Shown here: positions 1-8,500 of the stretch, piece after piece
Layout: each line of letters opens with the position of its first letter
How positions within the stretch are numbered: position 1 is the stretch's first letter
Assembly: GCA_016193385.1 (NCBI GenBank)
Contig: JACPSF010000394.1
Span: 1 to 9,543, forward strand
DNA length: 9,543 bases
Direction: 5' to 3'
Origin: Deltaproteobacteria bacterium
GTDB lineage: Bacteria; Desulfobacterota_B; Binatia; UBA9968
Translations under genes and position numbers: made by a program
Notes under the pieces: generated by a model
Seen by the model: only the letters and a program-made list of their open reading frames with translations
Databases searched by the model: none
Told to the model about the DNA's origin: nothing

Positions 1-15
1 CGGGTCGCGCCAGTC

Positions 16-1131
16 TCAGGACAGGCCGTAGAAACGGGCCGGATTCGATTCCAGGATGCTCCGTTTGGCCGAGTGGCTCAGGTCCTTACGCTCCCCCAAC
101 ATGCGTCCGGCAAAGCGCTCGCGATCTCCGTGGGGCATGTCGGAGCCGAACAGGATCTGGCCTTCCCCCACCAGATCAATGACCTGTGGTAGCAGCGCGT
201 CCTCGATCTCGGCGCTGAAGTACAGATTTCCCCGCCGGACGTATTCGATCGGAGAGTGGGCTGACTTCGGGGCCAATTGTGGGAGGATCTTGGCAAGGCT
301 GTTCTTGAAGCGGTGCTCCAGGCGATCGAGCATGAAGTGAATCCACAGCGAGCCGGCCTCGAGAAAGGCGACCCGCAAATTTGGATAGCGGTCGAGGAGG
401 CCTCCGCTGATGAACGAGGCGAAGCCCATCAGCACCGGCGCGCAGAAGGGGCTGACTCCGGACGGGTAGATGTGCGTGTAAAGATTGCTGAGAGGAGGGC
501 ACGACCAGCCGACGTGGACGGCCAGGGGGAGATTCTCCTCGGCGACGGCTTCGTAGAAGGGTAAAAGGCTCTCGTCGTCGAGTAGACGATCGCCGGCGGT
601 TCCGAGAACCATCACGGCCGACGCGCCAAGCCGTTTGGCCTCATGGACCTGCCTCGCGGCGCCTGGCATGTCATCGAGATTCACGACGGCGGCCCACCGG
701 AGCCGATCCTGACCGCTCAGGCGGTCCCCGATGAAGCGGTTGTATGCGGAAGTCAGCGCAGTCGCGAATGCGGGATTGGCCGTCAGGGGATAGGCGAGAA
801 ACAGGGTCGGGTAGATGACCTGAACCGCAATTCCTTCCTCGTCCATCGCCCGAAGGCGCGCCTTGATATCCGAAAGCTCCATGCTCTCCGGGCTGTCCGG
901 TTTGCCGGCGGAGTGCCGTGCCGGCCTCCCGTCGATGCTCACCGGCGTGCCGAGGTTGTGACAGCCTCGCCCGACGCGGCGGGGAAAGAGCTGCTCGTCG
1001 ATCATCCAGTAAACCAAGCCTTCCGTCCCGACCGGCTGCGGCCTCTGGGAGCGAAAGGCGGGGTCCAAGTACTCGTCGCTGAAAGTTGCCTGGCTCTCTT
1101 CGACATGGCCGTCGGCATCGATAACGCGCAT
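16..1131 (-). CDS. Amidohydrolase-2 family metal-dependent hydrolase or decarboxylase, substrate unknown
   Basis: A 371-residue protein of the amidohydrolase-2 (ACMSD-like) TIM-barrel family, probably cytosolic since no signal peptide is seen. Visible in order: the N-terminal metal motif IDADGHVE (D5, D7, H9, E11), the family segment MDEEGIAVQVIYPT (96-109), a metal-ligand candidate H206 in LAVHVG, the E258/W263 block LEAGSLW, the motif FGSDMPHGD with D331 and H334, and the C-terminal NPARFYGL typical of the family. Members are hydrolases or non-oxidative decarboxylases acting on aromatic or other carboxylated substrates; the sequence does not say which. The start is firm: GGAGG lies 8 bases upstream of the ATG. 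It is the last gene of the four-gene minus-strand run in this window, 38 bases after the epimerase, and may be co-transcribed with it. The first metal motif reads D-G-H rather than the classical H-x-H, as in many members of this subfamily. Family assignment is secure; reaction and substrate are not. Confidence 0.9.
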   Translation of the reverse strand: MRVIDADGHVEESQATFSDEYLDPAFRSQRPQPVGTEGLVYWMIDEQLFPRRVGRGCHNLGTPVSIDGRPARHSAGKPDSPESMELSDIKARLRAMDEEGIAVQVIYPTLFLAYPLTANPAFATALTSAYNRFIGDRLSGQDRLRWAAVVNLDDMPGAARQVHEAKRLGASAVMVLGTAGDRLLDDESLLPFYEAVAEENLPLAVHVGWSCPPLSNLYTHIYPSGVSPFCAPVLMGFASFISGGLLDRYPNLRVAFLEAGSLWIHFMLDRLEHRFKNSLAKILPQLAPKSAHSPIEYVRRGNLYFSAEIEDALLPQVIDLVGEGQILFGSDMPHGDRERFAGRMLGERKDLSHSAKRSILESNPARFYGLS

Positions 1132-1138
1132 GGCACTG

Positions 1139-1144
1139 ACCTCC
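1139..1144 (-). promoter_or_regulatory. Shine-Dalgarno site of the amidohydrolase gene
   Basis: GGAGGT on the minus strand, with 8 bases between GGAGG and the ATG at 1131. This is the strongest ribosome binding site in the window and fixes the start of the amidohydrolase. It lies in the 38-base gap after the epimerase stop, so this gene can be translated independently of its upstream neighbour. Confidence 0.8.
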
Positions 1145-1169
1145 GGAAAAGGGATTAGCCTCGCTTATA

Positions 1170-2168
1170 TCAAGCGCTCTCCAGGTGAGTCAATCCGGCT
1201 GGACGAAGACGCCTTATCGCGTCAACGTACGCTTTGATCCCCTTCTCGAGGTCATATTCGGGATCGTAACCCAGATGTTCCCTTGCCCGAGAAATATCAA
1301 AGATACAGTAAGTGTTTTTCCTCATCTCTTTCATGCCCGGGACTTCCAATCCAGGCCCTATTTTAATACGAGCCCCGGGGAAGATGCTCTTCAGCACCGG
1401 TTCGAAGTCTCTCAGTGTGACTCCTTTTCCTGTTCCGATATTGAAGGTCCACTGGCGGAGAGGATCGGTCTTCAGTGCCAGAAAAATGGCGTGGGCTACA
1501 TCTCCGACATACATCGTGTCATTTCGCCGGTCTCCACCTCCGGCCATCGATACTTCTTTATTATCCATAACATCTTCAATAATTTGCCCATGGAGCGAAA
1601 GGGCTCCATGCCGGGCCTGCTTCCCCGGTCCATAGATGGAGACAAACCTGAGCACGACGCACTCCACTCCGTATCGTTCCCTGTAGTAGTTGCCGATCGT
1701 TTCACAGCAGACCTTGATGACGCCGTAGAGATCCAGGGGGTTACACGGGTGGTCCTCGTTAACCGGCAGATATTCTGGATGAGCATGCTTTCCTGTGATC
1801 GCACCGAAGGCTGCTTTGGAGCTCGTATAAACAACGCGGCGGATATTATGAGCTCGGGCCGCCTCAAGGACATTGACCGTCCCGTCTACGCCAACCTTCA
1901 TCGCAAGGCGTGGGTCCGCTTCCGCAGGTCCGGGCATGAGAGCTGCAAGGTGGGCAATATGGGTGATCCTGTAATCAGTGATAATCTTCTCAAGGCTCTG
2001 AGGGTCAAGGATGTCGCCTGCTACCAGGTCCACGTCATTTTTGATGTCGGATATCAGCGAAAGATCCATCCGGTTATCCATCAGAACCGGCCGTATCCCA
2101 TGCGAGAGGAGTAGCCTGGCGGTTACTGCTCCGTTCACTCCCATTCCGCCCGTTATGAGAATATTCAT
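1170..2168 (-). CDS. NAD-dependent epimerase/dehydratase (extended SDR family)
   Basis: A 332-residue extended short-chain dehydrogenase/reductase of the type that epimerises, dehydrates or reduces nucleotide sugars or similar substrates with a bound nicotinamide cofactor. The N-terminal Rossmann motif is TGGMGVNG (residues 6-13), and an acidic residue ends the second strand (D31 in LMDNR), which favours NAD over NADP. The HLAA segment follows, then the catalytic set: S116/S117 in YTSSK, and Y148 and K152 in YGVIK. RFVSIYGPG and YVGDVAHA are usual substrate-domain blocks of sugar epimerases. The start is set at the ATG at 2168 because AAGGAG lies 9 bases upstream and the Rossmann strand begins at once; an in-frame ATG at 2186 would add six residues and overlap addA by 14 bases. 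It begins four bases after the addA stop, so translation is probably coupled. Its GC is near 50-55% in sampled blocks against about 58-65% in its neighbours, and ATA and AGG codons are frequent near its start, which suggests a different origin. The substrate cannot be read from the sequence. Confidence 0.9.
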   Translation of the reverse strand: MNILITGGMGVNGAVTARLLLSHGIRPVLMDNRMDLSLISDIKNDVDLVAGDILDPQSLEKIITDYRITHIAHLAALMPGPAEADPRLAMKVGVDGTVNVLEAARAHNIRRVVYTSSKAAFGAITGKHAHPEYLPVNEDHPCNPLDLYGVIKVCCETIGNYYRERYGVECVVLRFVSIYGPGKQARHGALSLHGQIIEDVMDNKEVSMAGGGDRRNDTMYVGDVAHAIFLALKTDPLRQWTFNIGTGKGVTLRDFEPVLKSIFPGARIKIGPGLEVPGMKEMRKNTYCIFDISRAREHLGYDPEYDLEKGIKAYVDAIRRLRPAGLTHLESA

Positions 2169-2172
2169 GTGA

Positions 2173-5100
2173 TCAGTCTCCTTCACAGACTTCCAAGGCC
2201 TCGCCGAGGCGCAGAAAGATCAACTTGAATCCCGCCACCTCGCGCTTGAGGGCTCGCCGGACGGCCCCGGAGTAGATTTGAATCTGATGGCGATAGATCT
2301 CGGCGGACTTTTCGAGATCGCTTTTCTCGATCCGGTCGGTTTTGTAATCGGCCAGGTAAAGTTGCCCGTCGCGCTCGTAGAGTAAGTCGATGACCCCCTC
2401 CATGACCCGGCCATTCCATGGAGTGAGAAAAGGAATCTCGCGGCCGAGAATCTGACCCGAGGCAAGCTCCCGGTAGGCGGCGGAAGAAAAGAAGACTCCG
2501 AAGATCTCTTCGAGTTCGCTCGCGACTTTAAGGCGGGAGTCTGAGGGCCGGTTCTGCAACCGGCTTGCGAGAAAAACGCGGAGCTTCTCGTGAAAAGTGT
2601 CGGCAGGGTCCCGGAAGTCCCACCTCTGAAGAAAGCCGTGGGCCAGGTCGCCGATCAGCAAGGCGTCCGTGGATCCGGAGAATTGCCGCCGCAGCGCCTC
2701 GCCTCCCTCACTGAGTTCGATTTCCCGCTTCTTGAGTTTTGTCGGCGTGAGAAACACCGGCTTCCGGATAGCCGCCTGATAGTCGCGTTCTCTCCGCTTC
2801 CAGAGATCGGCATAGGCCGTCCAGTCCTTTGGCTCTTCCTTCTCTTTCTTTCTTTCCCGCTGCCGGGAGGGCACAGCGAGATTTTCAGTTACGGCTAGAA
2901 ACTCGACGGTCCCGTCTCCCGCTTGTAGAGATCCTGGCGAGTCACAAGCGCTCAGATCTCCGAGGCACTCCTCCAGCATCGCCTGGAAACTTGTCGGGGC
3001 GCCTCTTTCGGTTTTGGCGCAGGAGATCGTCAGATGTTCCCGGGCGCGCGTCATGGCCACGTAAAGGACCCGCTTTTGCTCTTCGTGCTCGCGGCGCCTT
3101 CTTTTCTCGCCGAGATACACGGCGGGTAGATTGAGATACTCGCCCAGGCGGAGGCCTGCGAGATCGGTAGACCAGTCGTATTCGGCTGACGGCTCGTCGC
3201 CACGCCCTTCGATGAGGGCATGGCACCCGGCGAGGATCACGATCGGGAACTCGAGACCCTTGGCCTTGTGGACGCTCAGGATGCGCACCGCGTCCACGTT
3301 CTCCTCCGCTAGCGCGCTCTCGCCCTCCTCCTTCACCTCCAGGACCCGTCCTTCCAGTCTCGCGATGACCTCCTTTAGAGTTCCCGCTCCTTCCCGCGCG
3401 AGGAGTTCTGCCTGGTCGCGAACCTTGTCCAGGTTGGCCACGGCCTGCTCGCCGTTAAAAGAGATCGCCGCCAGAAGCTTTATGGGGATACGGCTGAAGA
3501 TGCGGAAGACCGCCTGGCCGACAGGCAGTCTACGTGCTTCTTCGTGGAGCTCGAGGAGGGCTTCATAGAGTTCCTTAACCGGAGAGAGAAGTCTCTTCCG
3601 GTCGTTTCCCGCCCTTCTGACGGCGCGGCAGTCCAAAAGCCCCGCGCGGTGAAGCTCATAGATCCGCGTATCTTCAAGGCCGCCGACGGCAGAGCGCAGC
3701 AGGCCGACCAGAGCGGACCTGTCCAATGGATTTTCGACTACTCGCAGGAGGTTTACCGCATCGATAACCTCCTGCGCGGCATAGAAGTGCCTTTCTCCTT
3801 CGACAACGTATCCGACCCCCCGTCTGCGCAGCGGCTCCAGGTACTGATGGACATCGGTCAATTTCCTCAAAAGGATGGCGACATCCTTGGGCTCAGCCAG
3901 GACTTTCTCTCCGTTGCGGTTCAGTATTTCGGCTCTTCCCAAAACCTCCTCGGAAAGCCAGCGGGCCAGGCTTTCGGCCTCGAGCCGGCGCGCTCGGTCG
4001 GAGTCCAGCGGTCCGGCTTCACTCTCTACCCGTCGAATCTGGACTTTGCGGTAGGGCAGGGAATGGGTCTTCCCCGGTTCTGTGTCGGTCGGACTCTCGG
4101 GGGGACGGATGGCGACATAGGGCGGCTGGAGCCCTTCAACCGGGTGGATCAACCGCTCGAACACGCCGTTGACGACGTTCAGAATCCCGGCATGGCTTCG
4201 GAAGTTGTTGGTGAGCCTGCACTCCAGGCCGCCTTGTGCCTGGATGACCTCCTGGACGACCTCCAGGTAGGCTTCGATGTCCGCCCGCCTGAAGGCGTAA
4301 ATGGATTGCTTTGGATCGCCCACGACAAAAATCTTCCCGGGTGTGAGCTCCACCTGGCGCCAGTGCCCGGCTTTCCGTCCGATTTTCTCCGCTAGATAAA
4401 GAAGGATTTCGTACTGGAGCGGGTCCGTATCCTGAAACTCGTCGACCAAAATCGCCTGGAATTGCCGCTTGAGTTCCTCGCGCGCGTGCAGGTGATCGCG
4501 CAGCAAATTACGGGCGCGAACGAGAAGCCCGTCGAAAGATATCCAACCCTCCTGCAGGAAGCGCTCCCGCAAGCCCTCCGCGAACGGCACGAGGAGTGCC
4601 GTGACAAGGCGTGCAAGCTCGCCATCGACCTGGCAAAGGTTTTTCGCCACGCGGATGAGATCTCTGGCAGCGTCGAAGTCTTCCTCGCTCCAGGCCTTGA
4701 CCCTGCCAGGGGAAGACCCGGCGAGCAGATCCCTTTCTTCCTGTAGGACTCCCGCGGTAAGCTCGCCCCGGGCCACAAACTCCCGGATGACCGCGAGCGC
4801 GGCGTGAGCAAACTCATCGATCTTGTAATTTTTGCCGGGATGGCGCTGGATCAGCTCCGCGGCCCTTTCCTCGTTTTTTTTAAGCCACAGAGCCACGGGT
4901 TTTGCGGTGCTATCCGCCCGCGACTGTGTCTTGAGGCTTTCGAGTTGGATCGTTTCCGAGCAAAGCGAAAAGGCCAGCGAGCGAACCTCTTCGAGGCGGA
5001 TTTTCTTGAGCACCCGCTTCCAGTCCTCTTTCCGGGCGCCTGCCGGAGAGAGCTCCTGATCCAGGTAGAGCTGCCAGCTCTCCTCGAACTGTCGCTCCAG

Positions 5101-5589
5101 ACGGGGTCCCTCGTCTTCTGCAAACTGCGGATCGACTCCCGCCTCCAGGGGATAGAGGCGCAGCAGCGAGGCGGCGAAGCTGTGGATGGTCCCGATGTAG
5201 CTTCTTTCGAGCTGGTGCAGGGCCTCCCTTGATCTCCGATCGACTTCGGCCTTGGAGAGGTGGTACCTCTCCATCAGGGATCGAAGCTCTTGAAAAAGCT
5301 CCTTTTCAGCCCTCGATCCCGGCTCGCTGTCCAGCCGGACTTCCGGATAGGATTCCAGCCGCTCCCTCAGTCGAACCTTCATCTCGCTCGCCGCCTTGTT
5401 GGTAAAGGTGAGCGCTACGATCTCCTTGATGTCCAGAGGGCTCGGGTTGCGCAGCAAAAGATGTACGAGCCGGTCCACGAGCAGGGTCGTTTTCCCCGTG
5501 CCTGCGCCGGCCGTGACCACGATATTCCGGTCGAACGTGGCCGCCGCGCGCTCGCGCTCTTCGCGGTCCGTTAGCTCGATGTAGATCAT
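2173..5589 (-). CDS. addA: AddA-type helicase-nuclease subunit (UvrD/RecB family)
   Basis: The motor and nuclease subunit of an AddAB double-strand-break resection complex: a 3'-5' superfamily 1A helicase with a RecB-type nuclease at its C-terminus, 1138 residues (Bacillus subtilis AddA is about 1230). Helicase motifs are complete and in order: Walker A GAGTGKTT (28-35, K33), Ia LTFTNKAASEM (60-70), II VDEFQDTD (382-389), III VVGDPKQSIYAFRRAD (422-437), IV LTNNFRSH (459-466), V SVHKAKGLEF (772-781) and VI YVAMTRAREHL (843-853). A charged linker around 907-921, rich in Lys, Arg and Glu, leads to the nuclease: H984 in GDLAHGFL, D1068 in GVIDLL, D1081 and K1083 in ADYKTD, and a Q-x3-Y type motif (Q1102/Y1106). 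All catalytic residues are present. The ATG at 5589 shares one base with the stop of the upstream addB-like gene (TGATG); a GTG one codon earlier (5592) is equally possible. Pairing with an AddB-like partner argues for AddA rather than RecB, since RecB would accompany RecC and RecD. Confidence 0.93.
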   Translation of the reverse strand: MIYIELTDREERERAAATFDRNIVVTAGAGTGKTTLLVDRLVHLLLRNPSPLDIKEIVALTFTNKAASEMKVRLRERLESYPEVRLDSEPGSRAEKELFQELRSLMERYHLSKAEVDRRSREALHQLERSYIGTIHSFAASLLRLYPLEAGVDPQFAEDEGPRLERQFEESWQLYLDQELSPAGARKEDWKRVLKKIRLEEVRSLAFSLCSETIQLESLKTQSRADSTAKPVALWLKKNEERAAELIQRHPGKNYKIDEFAHAALAVIREFVARGELTAGVLQEERDLLAGSSPGRVKAWSEEDFDAARDLIRVAKNLCQVDGELARLVTALLVPFAEGLRERFLQEGWISFDGLLVRARNLLRDHLHAREELKRQFQAILVDEFQDTDPLQYEILLYLAEKIGRKAGHWRQVELTPGKIFVVGDPKQSIYAFRRADIEAYLEVVQEVIQAQGGLECRLTNNFRSHAGILNVVNGVFERLIHPVEGLQPPYVAIRPPESPTDTEPGKTHSLPYRKVQIRRVESEAGPLDSDRARRLEAESLARWLSEEVLGRAEILNRNGEKVLAEPKDVAILLRKLTDVHQYLEPLRRRGVGYVVEGERHFYAAQEVIDAVNLLRVVENPLDRSALVGLLRSAVGGLEDTRIYELHRAGLLDCRAVRRAGNDRKRLLSPVKELYEALLELHEEARRLPVGQAVFRIFSRIPIKLLAAISFNGEQAVANLDKVRDQAELLAREGAGTLKEVIARLEGRVLEVKEEGESALAEENVDAVRILSVHKAKGLEFPIVILAGCHALIEGRGDEPSAEYDWSTDLAGLRLGEYLNLPAVYLGEKRRRREHEEQKRVLYVAMTRAREHLTISCAKTERGAPTSFQAMLEECLGDLSACDSPGSLQAGDGTVEFLAVTENLAVPSRQRERKKEKEEPKDWTAYADLWKRRERDYQAAIRKPVFLTPTKLKKREIELSEGGEALRRQFSGSTDALLIGDLAHGFLQRWDFRDPADTFHEKLRVFLASRLQNRPSDSRLKVASELEEIFGVFFSSAAYRELASGQILGREIPFLTPWNGRVMEGVIDLLYERDGQLYLADYKTDRIEKSDLEKSAEIYRHQIQIYSGAVRRALKREVAGFKLIFLRLGEALEVCEGD
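2178..2183 (-). promoter_or_regulatory. Shine-Dalgarno site of the epimerase gene, inside the end of addA
   Basis: AAGGAG on the minus strand, 9 bases before the ATG at 2168. It lies within the last codons of addA, so ribosomes finishing addA pass directly over it. This decides the start at 2168 over the in-frame ATG at 2186, which lies upstream of the site. Confidence 0.75.
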
Positions 5590-8500
5590 CACGCCTTCGT
5601 ACGCTTCCGCGCCGGCCGTTCTCGCTCGGCCTGCTCGTGGCTCAGTTTGATCCCCTTGAGGTTCTTATGGGCCTGAGATACGGAATCCTTTTCGGCGCGC
5701 CAGCGGGTGGGCAGGTGATTTTTCCGGCAGACCTCGGAGACCTCGCACAGGCGACAGTGCTCGCCGGGCTGAATGACGAATCGGCCCTTCGTGATGCCCT
5801 CGACCAGAAACGACAGGGTCTGCTTGAGCCGGGCGCCGACGTTACCCTCCCAGGCGCTTTCGGAAAATGTCCGGACCGCCAGGGGGCCGTCCTTCCATCG
5901 AGGGGCCACATAATAGAATGAGGCCTCGACCGACGCCGCAGGCCCTCTTCCCCCGGTGCCCGTCGCAAAGCGCTTGGCCAGCAGGACGTAGAAAGGCGGC
6001 TGCAGCCGCTGGCCCCGTGCCGCCGCCAGCACGAGATTGTTATCTACGGCGGAAGCGGCGGTGCCCGTTTTGAGCTTATAGTCGACCACGCGGTATTTTT
6101 GCTCCTGCGGCTGAAAATCGATCCGATCCATACGACCGTGGAGCAAAAGCCCTTTTAGATTTTTTGGCTCCTCCCAGGGAAGGGTGTCCTCCAGCTCGGT
6201 CTCGAAGTTTTCGGGTCGGTAACCCGACGACGAAAGCTCAGCAAGGTCCCGCTTGACCACCTCTTTGAGCAGATCGGTCAGAGTCTCTCTCAGAACCTCC
6301 CAGACAAGGGGGTAGCCCGGCGGGTTTTCGAGCTCGTAGCGCGTAAAAGTTTCCTCAGCCGCCTGTTCCACGACGGCGCCGATATTCATGCTTTCCTTTT
6401 TGCCTTTGAAGTAGCCGCTTTCGACGAGCTTCTCAAATACGCTTCTCAGGATCGAATGGCAGAGCCGGCCCATCGCCGAAGCTTCCGGGGTTTCGATTTC
6501 CTCGGGGCGCTCGAGCCGGCCAAGTCCGAGGAACGAGACCGCGAAGAACTGAAAGGGGCATTGAGCGTAGCGCTCCAACGAGGTTGGAGAGACCCCGTAT
6601 CGGTACAGCCGATCATTGAAATCGGAAAGCGGTCCCAAGTAACCGTCGAATTTCGTAACGTCGCCACCGGGCTCCTCGAGGGCCTTCATGACGCGGCGTC
6701 CGCGGCGGTAGAGGGTCGCCGACGGGGAGAAAAACTCCAGGAGAGCCGAAGGATCAAGGGAGTCAAGCTCCCATCGGATCGCCAGCTCCTCAGGAGGAAG
6801 CGCCTCCATTCGGTTGTAAGGCTGGACCCGGCGCTTTTCCACCACCGGGCGCGGAATCGGAGTCTCAGGGACGCGAACCGGCGGGTCAGCGCGGGATAGG
6901 GCCTGGCGCAGCTCAGAGAGGTACCACGAGGGAGTCAGCGCCCTTCCGTTGTCATCGGCCCGCTGATAGAGGCAATAGAGCCGCTCCCTTGAAGCTCCCA
7001 CAAGCAGGGCAAACAGCAGCTTTTCTTCGTCGAAGGCGGCGACCTTTTCGCTCACCTTGTAGCCGAGATCGGCTTCGAGAACGCGTCGGTCCCGATCTCT
7101 CAGAAAGGCGTCCTCGCGGATAGTTCGGGGAAAGAGCCCTTCGTTCATGCCGAGGATGAAGAGTACTCTAAAGGGAATTCCGCGGGCCGTCATCGCGTCG
7201 AGCACGGACACCCCCTCGATGTCGGAATCTGAAACCGGGATGGATGAGTGTTCGAGCCAGTGGTGGAAGGTTTCCAGGAACCTTCTAAGGTCGATATTGG
7301 GCTCCACCGCGTCGAGGCCGGAAAGCCGATCGAGGAGGCTTAAAATCGCGGCCCCGGTCCTTTCGGCTTCCGGCGGCGGATTTCCGTTCTGGTCGGCGAT
7401 CCCCAGGTATTTTCGCAGCAATGCCTTCCAAGCCTGCGCATACTGGCTCCAGGAGCCTTCGTTGGGCAGAACGCTTAGGTCGTGATGGATGGTTTTGTAG
7501 ATCTGCCACAGGATGCGAAGCTGATCTGTCGAGCTGCGAAAAGCCTCAGCGCCCTCATCCCCGTTCTCCCGCGCCTCGACGACCCGGTTCTTGATAGAGT
7601 GCCTTTCGAGTCGCTGCCATTCCTCGAATCCGCTCGTGATGCCGAGCCGGCGGGTGAGATAATCCCAAAGGTCGGCGTGCGGGGCGGCTCCGGGAGGGCA
7701 ATAGGGTCTGGCATCGAAAAAGGGAGAGGAAACGAGATCAATGAAGGAAGAGCGAAGGTAATCCTTCAAGGGTTGCTCAGCGAGAAGCCACGCAGCCTTG
7801 GCGAGAGGATATTTGAAGAGCGGCTCTTCGGCGAAAATCGCGGCGGGGATCCGGTGCTCGGAAAAGACCTCCTGGATCCACCCCACGTAGGGCTCGAGCG
7901 TCCGGGCCACGACGCCCATCTCGCGAAATTCGATCCCGTCCTCGGCGTTGAGCCGAAGTATCTCTTTGGCCGTGGTCAATAGCTCGTCGCGTGCGCCAAA
8001 GCAGGTAAAGATCTCGCAGCGGAAATCGGCTGGAAAGAGGTTAATCCCCTCGCCGGGCTGGTCACGAAAGAGGGAGGGAAGCGGATTGCGAACAGGCTTC
8101 TTTTCCGGCTCCGAAGCGAGTTCGCGAATCCCGGCTTCGTTATGAGCCAGGCCCGTGACATGCCTTTCGTAAAAGCGCCGGGAAAACTCCCAGGCCGGAT
8201 GTTTCGGCGTTGTCCGGAAGAGGGGGAAGAACAAGGTAGAGGGGCGTTCGCGGGCGAGGAGGTGGAAGAAATCGGTCTGAACCTGGGTAAGATCATAGAA
8301 GCCGTAAAAGAAGACGTGCTTAAAATGGCGGAGAAATTCGGATTCCGAGGCCTGCCCCATGACTGCTACGCCCAGATCGGCATAATCCCAAAGCTCCCTC
8401 TCCTTGCAGTACGAGCGGAAGGCATGGAAAAGGGAAAAGAGGCTCGCGATCCCGTCCGTTTTTTCACCTCCGAAGCACCCTTCGCGTACGGCCTCCAGGG

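Noticed and set aside
643..1158. A 171-codon plus-strand frame opposite the amidohydrolase
   Set aside because: It is a shadow of a well-supported gene with a strong ribosome binding site and family motifs throughout.
1162..1176. Hairpin CGCTT-ATATC-AAGCG at the epimerase stop codon as a terminator
   Set aside because: The stem has only five pairs and no T-run follows in the minus-strand direction, so it does not look like an intrinsic terminator.
1185..2114. A 309-codon open frame on the plus strand
   Set aside because: It lies entirely antisense to the epimerase, which has a complete Rossmann motif and catalytic residues; the plus-strand translation shows no recognisable domain.
2169..2186. 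Start of the epimerase at the ATG at 2186
   Set aside because: It would add six residues before the Rossmann strand and overlap addA by 14 bases, and it lies upstream of the well-spaced AAGGAG that serves the ATG at 2168.
2198..2210. Palindrome GCCTCG-C-CGAGGC near the end of addA
   Set aside because: It lies inside addA codons, has no usable loop without opening base pairs, and has no T-run; probably a chance GC-rich palindrome.
3544..4395. A 283-codon open frame on the plus strand inside addA
   Set aside because: It is antisense to the helicase core of addA, whose motifs are complete; its translation has no recognisable motif, and long antisense frames are common in GC-rich genes.
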